A DNA stretch of 45,238 nt from Erythrobacter sanguineus (GTDB lineage Bacteria > Pseudomonadota > Alphaproteobacteria > Sphingomonadales > Sphingomonadaceae). The notes under the pieces are model-generated. The model was not told the DNA's origin and ran no database searches. It saw only the letters and a program-made list of their open reading frames with translations. The position numbers were made by a program, and so were the translations under genes. The stretch lies in contig CAMCUB010000029.1 in the NCBI GenBank assembly GCA_945878845.1, positions 1-45,238 on the forward strand, in the 5' to 3' direction. The number at the start of each line of letters is the position of its first letter. The stretch's first letter is position 1. Below, in pieces: positions 16,475 to 24,377 of the stretch.

Positions 16475-17375
16475 ATGAGAGCGGTAATGATGTCGCGGCT
16501 TCATGCGATGCAGGAGTTTGTGAAGGTGGCCGAAACCAGCGGCTTTGCCGAAGCGGCGCGGCAGCTCAACATGAGCCCGCCCGCGGTCACCCGGGCGGTG
16601 GCCTCGCTCGAGGACCACATCGGCGCGCGGCTGTTCACCCGCACCACCCGCATGGTGAAGCTGACCGAAGCGGGCACGCGCTATTTCGACGACTGCCGCC
16701 GGATCCTCGCAGATGTGGCCGAGGCCGAGGCGGCCGCTGCGGGCTCTGAGCGGCGTTCTCACGGTTACCGCATCGGCGCTGTTCGGGCAGGAGTACATCA
16801 CCCCGATCCTCGCCGAGTATTGCGACCTGCACCCCGAGGTGAATGTCCGCGCGCTGTTTGTGGACCGGATCACGAACATGGTGGACGAAGGGATCGATGT
16901 CGGCATCCGCATCGGCGACCTGCCGGATTCGAGCTTCAGCGCGATCCGCGTCGGCGCGGTGCGGCGGGTGGTGTGCGGGGCGCCAGCCTATTTCGAACAG
17001 CACGGGGTGCCCAAGCATCCATCCGACCTCGCGAAGCACAAGATCATCGTCAGCAGCGCCTCGTGGGCCTCGCTCGACTGGCGCTTCGGGGGTGCGCAAA
17101 AGCCGGTGGTGCGGATTGCGCCGCGGCTTTCGTTCAACACCTATGGCGCGGTGCTGCAGGCGGCGATGCTCGGCTGGGGGCTGGCGCGGCCGCTGTCCTA
17201 CCAGATCGGGCGGGCGCTGTTGGACGGCGACCTGCAGATCGTCCTGTCCGAGTTCGAGGACGCGCCCCTGCCGGTCCACGTCGTCCATCCCGAGGGCCGC
17301 AGGGCATCGGCCAAGGTGCGCGCCTTTGTCGACCTGGCGGTCGACCGGCTGCGGGCGAACCGGTCGATCAACTGA
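16475..17375 (+). pseudogene. LysR-family regulator split by a +1 frameshift
   Basis: Residues 6-90 from the ATG at 16475 form a normal LysR HTH (MQEFVKVAETSGFAEAARQL ... MSPPAVTRAVASLEDHIGARLFTRTTR). The frame then leaves family sequence at ...AEAAAAG, while the frame shifted by one base continues as LSGVLTVTASALFGQEYITPILAEY through a complete substrate-binding domain ending RANRSIN at 17375. Removing one base at about 16745 (within GGCTCTGAGC) joins the halves cleanly. The start has AGGAGAGG upstream at somewhat long spacing; ATGs at 16487 and 16490 are alternatives. Divergent from the GST operon, so it is the likely regulator, unless the frameshift is real and it is inactive. Confidence 0.8.
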
Positions 17376-17405
17376 TCCGTACCGGTTGCCGGAACGCACG
17401 GGAGA

Positions 17406-18536
17406 ATGCTGACACGGCGCGAGAATGCTTGCACTTTGCGCCAAAGCTTGGATGGTGGGCCGACTGCAAACCGGACATACATTGCCTTGAACATCCAATC
17501 GACGATCGACCGGCGACCTGCCGGCGCACAAGCTGGCGTGCCCCAACCCCGCCAGCTCGCATCCCAGCTTAGACCTTTCATGAAAGCGCATGCCGGGCGG
17601 AGCGTCTGGGAGCTTGCGATCACGCTCGCGCCGTTCTTCGGGGTGCTGGTGGCGGCGCTCTGGGCGATCAGCGCCGGCTACTTCGTCGCGCTGGCGCTGG
17701 TGCCGGTGGCAGGGCTGCTGCTCTTGCGGATCTTCATCATCCAGCATGATTGCGGGCATGGCGCATTCCTGCACAAGCGCACGAGCAATGACCGGCTCGG
17801 CAGAGCGCTCGGTATCCTCACCTTCACCCCGTATGATTGCTGGCGGCACTCGCACACGCTGCATCATGCGACCACCGGCAATCTCGATTCGCGCGGGGCG
17901 GGCGATGTCGACATGCTGACGGTCCGCGAGTTCCGGTCGCGCAGCTGGCTCGGACGACTGCTCTATCGCGCCTATCGCCATCCGGTGGTGATGCTCGGGA
18001 TCGGGCCTGCCTATCTGTTCCTGCTGCGCCACCGCCTGCCGATCGGGCTGATGAAGGAAGGCGCGCAATATTGGGTCAGCGCGCTCGCCACCAATCTTGC
18101 GACCGCCGGTTTCCTCGCAGCCCTGATGGCCGCCTTCGGGATCGGCACCACCCTGCTGGTGGTCATCCCGACCGTGCTGGTCGCGGCGACAACCGGCGTC
18201 TGGCTGTTCTATGTGCAGCACCAGTTCGAGCAGGCCCATTGGGAGCGGCGCACGGACTGGGAGTTCCACGAGGCGGCGCTGAAGGGCAGCTCGCACCTCG
18301 ATCTGCCGCAGCCGCTGCGCTGGTTCACCGGCAATATCGGGATGCACCATGTCCACCACCTCGCCAGCCGCATCCCCTTCTATCGCCTGCCGAGCGTGCT
18401 GAAGGCCTTCCCGCAGCTGCGCGAATTCAACCGCATGACCGTGCCGCAGACCTTCAGGCCGCTGGTCCTGGCACTGTGGGACGAAGACCAGCGCAAGCTC
18501 GTCTCCTTCCGCGAGGCCGCTCGCATCCGGCCCTAA
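17406..18536 (+). CDS. Membrane fatty acid desaturase (three-histidine-box family)
   Basis: Integral-membrane di-iron desaturase with the three histidine boxes in order: HDCGH in FIIQHDCGHGAF, HSHTLHH, and HHVHH in GMHHVHHLASRIPFY. Hydrophobic segments near residues 69-110 and 205-265 give the usual four-helix layout. It should insert a double bond into membrane fatty acids using O2 and ferredoxin/flavodoxin electrons; delta-12/omega-type position is plausible but not certain. The start is unclear: the ATG at 17406 has a poorly spaced GGGAG, a TTG at 17487 begins a more family-like N-terminus, and an ATG at 17580 would still leave all boxes. Stands between the LysR gene and the ABC-F gene on the same strand. 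Confidence 0.85.
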   Translation: MLTRRENACTLRQSLDGGPTANRTYIALNIQSTIDRRPAGAQAGVPQPRQLASQLRPFMKAHAGRSVWELAITLAPFFGVLVAALWAISAGYFVALALVPVAGLLLLRIFIIQHDCGHGAFLHKRTSNDRLGRALGILTFTPYDCWRHSHTLHHATTGNLDSRGAGDVDMLTVREFRSRSWLGRLLYRAYRHPVVMLGIGPAYLFLLRHRLPIGLMKEGAQYWVSALATNLATAGFLAALMAAFGIGTTLLVVIPTVLVAATTGVWLFYVQHQFEQAHWERRTDWEFHEAALKGSSHLDLPQPLRWFTGNIGMHHVHHLASRIPFYRLPSVLKAFPQLREFNRMTVPQTFRPLVLALWDEDQRKLVSFREAARIRP

Positions 18537-18592
18537 ACGACCGGCGGGGATTTCCTTTGGGGCCTCGGGGATAGCCTGTTACAGGCGCGCCC

Positions 18593-20443
18593 ATGCTGAC
18601 TATCGACAACCTCACCGTGCGGCTTGGCGGCCGGGCCATCCTCGAACGCGCCAGCGCGACCGTGCCGGTGGGCGCGCGCGTCGGCCTGATCGGGCGCAAC
18701 GGCGCGGGCAAGTCGACGCTGATGAAAGCGCTGATCGGCGAGATCGAGCCCGACGACGGCGAAATCTCCAAGCCTTCGCGCGCACGGATCGGCTATATCG
18801 CTCAGGAAGCCCCGAGCGGTGCGATGACCCCGGAAGACGTCGTGCTCGCCTCGGCCACCGAGCGCGCCGCGCTGCTGGCGGAGCTTGAAACCTGTACCGA
18901 CATGGACCGGATGGGCGATGTTCACGAGCGGCTGCTCGCCATCGACGCCTATTCGGCCCCGGCGCGCGCGGCCAAGATCCTCAACGGCCTCGGCTTTGAC
19001 GAGGAGATGCAGCAACGCCCGGTCGACAGCTTCTCGGGCGGCTGGAAGATGCGCATCGCCTTGGGCGCGCTGCTGTTTTCCGAGCCCGACATCCTGCTGC
19101 TCGACGAGCCCAGCAACCACCTCGACTTGGAAGCGACGCTGTGGCTGGAGAACTTCCTCAAGTCCTATCCCGCCACGCTGGTGGTGATCAGCCACGAACG
19201 CGATCTGCTCAACAAGGTGGTCGATCACATCCTGCACCTGCAGGGCGGGCAGTTGACGCTCTATCCCGGCGGCTATGACGCCTTCGAGAAGCAGCGCGCC
19301 GAGCGCGCCGCGCAGCTCGCGGCGGCCAAGGCCTCGCAGGATGCGCAAGCCGCTCGCTTAAGGGACTATGTCGCGCGCAATTCGGCCCGCGCCTCGACTG
19401 CCAAGCAGGCGCAGTCGCGCGCCAAGATGCTCGCCAAGATGCAGCCCATCGCCGCGCTGATGGAAGACCCCTCGCTGAGCTTCGACTTCCCCGATCCGGC
19501 CGAGATGAAATCGCCGATGATCACGCTGGAGCATGCCGCGGTCGGCTATGGCGCAGCGCCGCCGATCCTCAAGCGGCTGAACTTCCGGATCGAGGCGGAT
19601 GACCGGATCGCGCTGCTGGGCCGCAACGGCAACGGCAAGACCACGCTGGCGCGCTTGTTGGCCGCGCAGCTTTCGCCCGCCGAGGGCGAGGTCAACGCGC
19701 CGGGCAAATTGAAGGTCGGCTATTTCACCCAGTATCAGGTCGAAGAACTGGCGGGCGAGGACACTCCGCTCGATCTGATGGCGCGCGCGATGGAGGGGCA
19801 GTCGCCCGCCGCGGTGCGTGCCCAGCTCGGGCGGTTCGGCTTCTCCGGCCCGCGCGCGAACCAGCGGGTCGAGAAGCTCTCGGGCGGCGAGCGCGCGCGC
19901 CTCGCGCTCGCGCTGATCACCCGCGACGCGCCGCATCTGCTGATCCTCGACGAGCCGACCAACCACTTGGATGTCGACGCGCGCGAGGCGCTGATCCAGG
20001 CGCTCAACAACTATTCGGGCGCGGTGATCCTGATCAGCCACGATCGCCACATGGTCGAGCTGACCTCGGACCGGCTGGTGCTGGTCGATGGCGGGACGGC
20101 GCGCGAATATGACGGCAGCATGGATGATTACATCGACTTCATCCTCGGTAGGAAGCCGAAGGGAGGCGCCAGTGTGGTCGTCAAGCCCAGCGCCCCGAAG
20201 GCCATGGCCGAGACGCGCTATGCCCAGTCGCAGCTCGACAAGGCGGAGAAGGCACTGGCCCGCGCCACGGCCGAGGTCGAACGCCTTGATGCCCAGATCG
20301 TGGCTGCAAGCAGCGGCGGGCAGGGCGGCGCGAAGTTGCAGGACCTGCTGACCGCCCGCGCCAAGGCTGGCGATGCGCTGGCCAAGGCCGAAGAGGCGTG
20401 GCTCGCCGCCGGTGACCTGCTCGAAGCCGCCGCGGCGGCTTGA
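18593..20443 (+). CDS. ABC-F family ATPase, tandem nucleotide-binding domains
   Basis: A 616-residue soluble protein with two ABC domains and no membrane segment. The first has GRNGAGKST, a non-standard signature FSGGWKMR and LLLDEPSNHLD; the second has GRNGNGKTT, LSGGERARL and LILDEPTNHLD. The charged linker between them (about 240-290) is the ABC-F P-site tRNA interaction motif region, and the C-terminus (about 515-610) is a coiled-coil extension as in YheS/Uup. Members act on ribosomes as translation factors or antibiotic-protection proteins; the domain layout best fits the housekeeping YheS-like group. It starts 56 bp after the desaturase gene. Confidence 0.92.
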   Translation: MLTIDNLTVRLGGRAILERASATVPVGARVGLIGRNGAGKSTLMKALIGEIEPDDGEISKPSRARIGYIAQEAPSGAMTPEDVVLASATERAALLAELETCTDMDRMGDVHERLLAIDAYSAPARAAKILNGLGFDEEMQQRPVDSFSGGWKMRIALGALLFSEPDILLLDEPSNHLDLEATLWLENFLKSYPATLVVISHERDLLNKVVDHILHLQGGQLTLYPGGYDAFEKQRAERAAQLAAAKASQDAQAARLRDYVARNSARASTAKQAQSRAKMLAKMQPIAALMEDPSLSFDFPDPAEMKSPMITLEHAAVGYGAAPPILKRLNFRIEADDRIALLGRNGNGKTTLARLLAAQLSPAEGEVNAPGKLKVGYFTQYQVEELAGEDTPLDLMARAMEGQSPAAVRAQLGRFGFSGPRANQRVEKLSGGERARLALALITRDAPHLLILDEPTNHLDVDAREALIQALNNYSGAVILISHDRHMVELTSDRLVLVDGGTAREYDGSMDDYIDFILGRKPKGGASVVVKPSAPKAMAETRYAQSQLDKAEKALARATAEVERLDAQIVAASSGGQGGAKLQDLLTARAKAGDALAKAEEAWLAAGDLLEAAAAA

Positions 20444-20683
20444 CCGGGCGCGCCCGACCATTCCTGCTTGACGATGTCAGACTAGAGGAGGATGCTGCAC
20501 CTCTGTTGGGGTCGGCTTGCATCGTGCAGAGTCGGCATGCAGCGAAAGGTTCGGCGCGGGGCTTCAAGGCCTGCCGGGTGGTAGATTTGGGGCGGATGGG
20601 GATCGTCTGCCGGACTGCTTGGTGCGTGGCATAGCTGCGCCTCGATCTTCCGCATATCCTCGTCTCCCGGGTGGGAGAGGGAT

Positions 20684-21736
20684 ATGCTGGTTCAGGACGC
20701 GCAGGAGCCGCAAGGCGTGGACGAGTGGGTCGCTTGCCTGACCTACAAGAGCACCGCGACCGCTACCCCGCGTGCGCGCGACATTGATGCGCTGGCCGGC
20801 CGGGCGCGTGCCCGCAACCGCAGCCTTGATGTGACCGGCATGCTGTTGTTCGAGGACGGCTGCTTTCTCCAGACCCTCGAAGGCCCGCCGCAGGCCGTCG
20901 CCCAGCTGTGGTCCTCGATCCAGCGCGATGAGCGCCACGACCATATCGAAGTGCTCAGCGAGCACATGGCCGCAAGTCGGCTGTTTTCGGACTGGGACCT
21001 GCTGCTCGAAGGCCGCTTCGGCGATCTCCCCGACCAGCGCGCGCGGGCGGCAAACACGCCTCCCGCCGTGGCCGAGCACGTGGCGCGGCTGGTTGAACTG
21101 GCGCTCAATGCCGACGATCTGGCGCTGGGCACGGTGATGGCGGACCTCGCCGAACAGGGATGGACGAGCGATGCGATCCTCAGCCTGCTGATCGAACCGG
21201 CGGCCCGCGCGCTCGGGGATGCATGGCTTGACGATCAATGCAGCGAGCTCGATCTCACCATCGGCCTCAGCATGTTGCAGCTGGCCGGGCACGCGGTGCG
21301 CTACATCCCCTCCGCGCAGTCGATCCGCAACAGCCGCTACCGCGTGCTGCTGGCGACCGCGCCGGGCGAAAAGCATATGCTCGGCACTACGCTGCTCGCC
21401 GACCAGTTCCTCGCCGGCGGATGGCAGGTCGACATGGCCTTCCCCGAAAGCGAGGAGGCGCTCACCAACCAGATGAACGCGCAGCACCCCGATGCGGTGG
21501 ATATCGGGTTGTCGGACGCCATGCCCCGCCAGCACGCGCTCGAACAGCTGCGCAGCACCATCGAGCACAGCCGTCTGATCCTTGCCGAGCACCCGACGGT
21601 GGTTTCGGTCGGCGGCCGACTGTTTGCCGAAGCCGCCGCGACCGCGCTGTCGGTGGGGGCCGATCATGCCCGCAAAGGCCTTGCCGGAACCAGCGTGCGC
21701 CTCGCTGAACTGGTGCGCCAGAACCGCAAGGGATAA
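20684..21736 (+). CDS. BLUF photoreceptor with B12/heme (SCHIC-like) domain
   Basis: A 350-residue protein. The BLUF domain (about 14-110) keeps the flavin-contact and switch residues at positions Y21, N45, Q63 and W104, matching the AppA numbering as I remember it; AppA W64 is Thr here. A helical region (about 135-210) and a Rossmann-type B12-binding-like domain (about 218-345) follow, with GEKHMLG (H231) where cobalamin or heme axial histidines lie in AerR/PpaA/AppA-type proteins, and SVGGRLF as the second motif. The Cys-rich tail of AppA is absent. Likely role: blue-light and cofactor-dependent antirepressor of a PpsR-like factor; that is inference since no photosynthesis gene is present here. 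GGGAGAGGG precedes the ATG. Confidence 0.88.
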   Translation: MLVQDAQEPQGVDEWVACLTYKSTATATPRARDIDALAGRARARNRSLDVTGMLLFEDGCFLQTLEGPPQAVAQLWSSIQRDERHDHIEVLSEHMAASRLFSDWDLLLEGRFGDLPDQRARAANTPPAVAEHVARLVELALNADDLALGTVMADLAEQGWTSDAILSLLIEPAARALGDAWLDDQCSELDLTIGLSMLQLAGHAVRYIPSAQSIRNSRYRVLLATAPGEKHMLGTTLLADQFLAGGWQVDMAFPESEEALTNQMNAQHPDAVDIGLSDAMPRQHALEQLRSTIEHSRLILAEHPTVVSVGGRLFAEAAATALSVGADHARKGLAGTSVRLAELVRQNRKG

Positions 21737-21795
21737 GGCGCGCGGCCGAATTAACTTGAAATTTTAGAATAATGGTCTAACTAAACATTGCTTCA

Positions 21796-21809
21796 CGTCG
21801 CTTGCGACG
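21796..21809. repeat. Dyad CGTCGC-tt-GCGACG
   Basis: Perfect 6-bp arms with a 2-nt spacer, 60 bp after the BLUF stop and upstream of three small genes. It may be an operator for them. Sequence alone gives no protein. Confidence 0.3.
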
Positions 21810-21965
21810 GAATTTGATCGGCGTCCTTTCGGCGTTCTTGCGCCCGGCGATTGTGTCCGGGCCGCCACGGAACCGCCACCTGCGGCCACATTTTCCTTTT
21901 CACGCAGCATGGCCTCGCGCCGGGACTGGCCCGGCTGCGCAATCAAACTATTTGCGAAAGACTTC

Positions 21966-22118
21966 ATGAACTTCATTACGACCGGCGCATTTTTCCTCCG
22001 CGCCAAGGCGATCCGCGCCACATTGCCCCAAGCCCGTCGCCAGGACGCGCCGCAACAACCCTATGCCTTTCTGACCGCCCGCGATCTGCGCGGCATGGTC
22101 GCAGCGATGGTCGATTGA
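21966..22118 (+). CDS. Small hypothetical protein (50 residues)
   Basis: Frame from the ATG at 21966 encoding MNFITTGAFFLRAKAIRA ... ending GMVAAMVD. The N-terminus is mildly hydrophobic and the rest is basic. No clear Shine-Dalgarno sequence. It is called only because it lies in line with two better-supported small genes and its composition looks protein-like. Unknown function. Confidence 0.35.
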   Translation: MNFITTGAFFLRAKAIRATLPQARRQDAPQQPYAFLTARDLRGMVAAMVD

Positions 22119-22170
22119 CGCATCGCCAGCACGAACAAGCGGGACATCGTCCCAGACAAGGAGTCCGGAC

Positions 22171-22377
22171 ATGGACATCAACCACGAATATGCCGCGCAC
22201 CAATCGGCCCTGATGCAGGCGAGCAGTGCCGTATCGGCCGACCACCGCCAGCACCAGCTCGCCAAGGCCTCGCGTATCGCCGGCCGGATCGGCGCGTTCC
22301 AGCATGAACTGGGCGCTGCTGCGGCCTGTGCGTGGAACGCCGCGCACCTCGCCGCTGCCGTTCCGAGCGCCCGGTAA
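22171..22377 (+). CDS. Small conserved-looking hypothetical protein (68 residues)
   Basis: Encodes MDINHEYAAHQSALMQAS... with a strong AAGGAGT ribosome-binding site about 7 nt before the ATG. Predicted to be all-helical and Ala/His-rich, with no signal peptide or membrane segment. It lies 57 bp before the DUF6481 gene on the same strand and is probably co-transcribed. I do not recognise a named family; I have an impression that sphingomonad genomes carry similar small proteins. Confidence 0.6.
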   Translation: MDINHEYAAHQSALMQASSAVSADHRQHQLAKASRIAGRIGAFQHELGAAAACAWNAAHLAAAVPSAR

Positions 22378-22434
22378 ACCAACTGACTGTCTAACCCGCG
22401 CTGCGTCCTGTGCAGCCCGGCAGGAGAATTCACG

Positions 22435-22776
22435 ATGAATGGATATAATGCCCCCAGTTTCCAGGACCGGGCCGCCGCCTCGATGCAGGCCAAGAAGAAA
22501 GCGCTCGCAGCCCTGAAGGCAGCGCCGCGGCCCGACGAAGCCGAGCTTGCCGAGCGTGTGGCTCGCAGTGCCGAGCGCGAAGCGCGCGCCGCCGCCAAGG
22601 CGGCAGCCGCGCGTCTGGCACGCGAAGAAAAGCAGCGGCTGGCTGACGAGCAGAAGGCTGCGGCCAAGGCTGCAGCCGATGCCGACAGGCTAAAGGCCGA
22701 GCAGCCCAAGAAGACCGAAGCCGAGCTGAAGGCGGCGCGCGATGCGCGCTACGCCGCGCGCAAAGGCCGCAAGTAA
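22435..22776 (+). CDS. DUF6481-family Ala/Lys-rich protein
   Basis: A 113-residue, highly charged protein: MNGYNAPSFQDRAAASMQAKKKAL followed by long Ala/Glu/Arg/Lys heptad-like stretches. It matches the DUF6481 pattern as I recall it from sphingomonads (N-terminal x-PSFQxRAAAA and helical rest). The helix is continuous enough to be a single alpha helix or coiled coil. AGGAGAA precedes the ATG. Function unknown; basic composition would permit nucleic-acid binding. Followed by a strong terminator. Confidence 0.75.
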   Translation: MNGYNAPSFQDRAAASMQAKKKALAALKAAPRPDEAELAERVARSAEREARAAAKAAAARLAREEKQRLADEQKAAAKAAADADRLKAEQPKKTEAELKAARDARYAARKGRK

Positions 22777-22795
22777 CCTCCAGTAACCGCTGTTA

Positions 22796-22839
22796 GCGCC
22801 CGGCAAGCCGCGACCTTTGCGTCACGGCTTGCCGGGCGC
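22796..22839 (+). terminator. Intrinsic terminator after DUF6481 gene
   Basis: Perfect 15-bp stem: GCGCCCGGCAAGCCG (22796-22810) with CGGCTTGCCGGGCGC (22825-22839), 14-nt loop, followed shortly by TTTT at 22846-22849. It separates the small-gene operon from the uxaA operator, which begins 11 bp later. Confidence 0.8.
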
Positions 22840-22849
22840 GGCACGTTTT

Positions 22850-22863
22850 GGTAACCGGTGTCA
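22850..22863. promoter_or_regulatory. ACCGGT operator of uxaA
   Basis: GGTAACCGGTGTCA, reverse complement TGACACCGGTTACC, differing by one base from three other copies in this locus. It fits the LacI-family pattern TGNNANCGNTNNCA at all but its final position. It overlaps or directly abuts the possible start codons of uxaA (ATG at 22863 or 22878). Confidence 0.8.
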
Positions 22864-22877
22864 TGGGCACCGCTCGC

Positions 22878-24377
22878 ATGACCGACCCCGCCAGCCCCCG
22901 CGCGATCCGCTGCCATCCCGCCGACGGGGTGGGCATCGCGCTCGCCGACCTCGCGCCGGGCGAAGTGATCCGGCTCGGTGAGGTCCGCGTGGGGCTGCGC
23001 GGCCCGATCCCCAAGGGTCACAAATTCGCGCTCCAGCCTCATGCGCTGGGAGAGGTGGTGCGCCGCTATGGCGAGGCGATCGGCCGCGCTACGGCCGCAA
23101 TTGCGCCGGGCGAGCATGTTCACACCCATAATCTTGCGACCGCGCTCGGCGGGGAGCGGCGCTATGCCGACAGCGGCATGCGCGCCGCCAACGGCCCCGT
23201 GGCCGCAACGCTGGGGACGTGGCGCGGCTACGCTTGTGGCGACGGACGCTTTGCCACCCGCAACGAGATCTGGTTGCTGCCGACCGTCGGCTGCGTCGCC
23301 CCGCTCGCCGAGATGGCCGCGCGCGAGGCGAGCCTGCGCCATGCCGGCCGAATCGACGCCATCGCCGGCTTCGGCCACCCGCATGGCTGTTCGCAGCTCG
23401 GAGATGATCTAGCCGGCACCCGCGCGGCGCTGGCGGCGCTGTGCGACAATCCCAATGCGGGCGGGGTGGTGCTGATCGGGCTGGGGTGCGAGAGCAACCA
23501 GCTCGATGCGCTGATCGCCTGCGTGCCTGAACGCAGCCGCGCCAAGCTGCGCGTGCTGCGCGCGCAGGACGCGGGCGACGAACTCGCCGAGGTGATGGCG
23601 CTGGTCGATGATCTGGTCGACCAACTCGCCCCCCGCCAGCGTGAGGAGGTCGCCGCAGCGGCGCTGACGGTGGGTCTCAAATGCGGCGGATCGGACGCCT
23701 TCTCGGGCCTCACAGCCAACCCGCTGCTGGGGCGCTTTTCCGAACGGTTGGCGGCCAGCGGCGGGCGGGTGATCCTGACCGAGATCCCGGAAATCTTCGG
23801 CGCCGAGGATGCGCTGCTCGCCCGCGCAATCACGCCCCAGGTGTTCGAGGCAGCGGGGGCGCTCGTCAACCGCTTCAAGCGGCATTACCTCGACCTCGGC
23901 TTGCCGGTCTCGGAAAACCCCTCGCCGGGGAACATTGCCGGGGGGATCACCACGCTCGAGGAGAAGTCGCTGGGCGCGGTGCAGAAGGCGGGCGCGGTGC
24001 CGCTCGCCGATGTGATCTTCTACGGCGAGACCGTCAGCCGCTCCGGCCTGACCCTGCTCGAGGCTCCGGGCAATGACGCAGTCTCCTCGACCGCACTGGC
24101 GGCAGCGGGGGCAGGGTTGATCCTGTTCACCACCGGACGCGGCACGCCGCTCGGCTTCCCTGTGCCGACGGTGAAGGTCGCCTCGAACACCGCTCTGGCC
24201 GAGGCCAAGCCGGGGTGGATCGATTTCGACGCGGGCGCGCTGCTGGGGGGCGATGCGGACGCGGTGCTCGAGGCCTTCAGCGACCGCCTGCTCGCCATCG
24301 CCAGCGGCGAGCCGACCGCCGCCGAGCGCAGCGGCCAGCGCGTGATCGCGCTGTGGAAGCGCGGCGTGACCCTTTAG
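22878..24377 (+). CDS. uxaA: Altronate dehydratase family (UxaA)
   Basis: About 500 residues: an N-terminal SAF-like domain with GEHVHTHN and a C-terminal UxaA/GarD domain with HGCSQLGDD and GLGCESNQ, the cysteine/histidine motifs of the metal-dependent sugar-acid dehydratases. It converts D-altronate to 2-keto-3-deoxygluconate, the last step of the galacturonate isomerase route; galactarate-type substrates are the alternative. The start is ambiguous because the operator covers 22850-22863: ATG 22863 overlaps it, and I take ATG 22878 (MTDPASPRA). No good Shine-Dalgarno is present, so the transcript may be near-leaderless. It converges on the MFS transporter, sharing overlapped stop codons at 24374-24377. 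UxaB and UxaC are not in the window. Confidence 0.92.
   Translation: MTDPASPRAIRCHPADGVGIALADLAPGEVIRLGEVRVGLRGPIPKGHKFALQPHALGEVVRRYGEAIGRATAAIAPGEHVHTHNLATALGGERRYADSGMRAANGPVAATLGTWRGYACGDGRFATRNEIWLLPTVGCVAPLAEMAAREASLRHAGRIDAIAGFGHPHGCSQLGDDLAGTRAALAALCDNPNAGGVVLIGLGCESNQLDALIACVPERSRAKLRVLRAQDAGDELAEVMALVDDLVDQLAPRQREEVAAAALTVGLKCGGSDAFSGLTANPLLGRFSERLAASGGRVILTEIPEIFGAEDALLARAITPQVFEAAGALVNRFKRHYLDLGLPVSENPSPGNIAGGITTLEEKSLGAVQKAGAVPLADVIFYGETVSRSGLTLLEAPGNDAVSSTALAAAGAGLILFTTGRGTPLGFPVPTVKVASNTALAEAKPGWIDFDAGALLGGDADAVLEAFSDRLLAIASGEPTAAERSGQRVIALWKRGVTL

Noticed and set aside
20492..20583. Small frame directly after GAGGAGG upstream of the BLUF gene
   Set aside because: The Shine-Dalgarno touches the ATG, and the peptide has no recognisable character.
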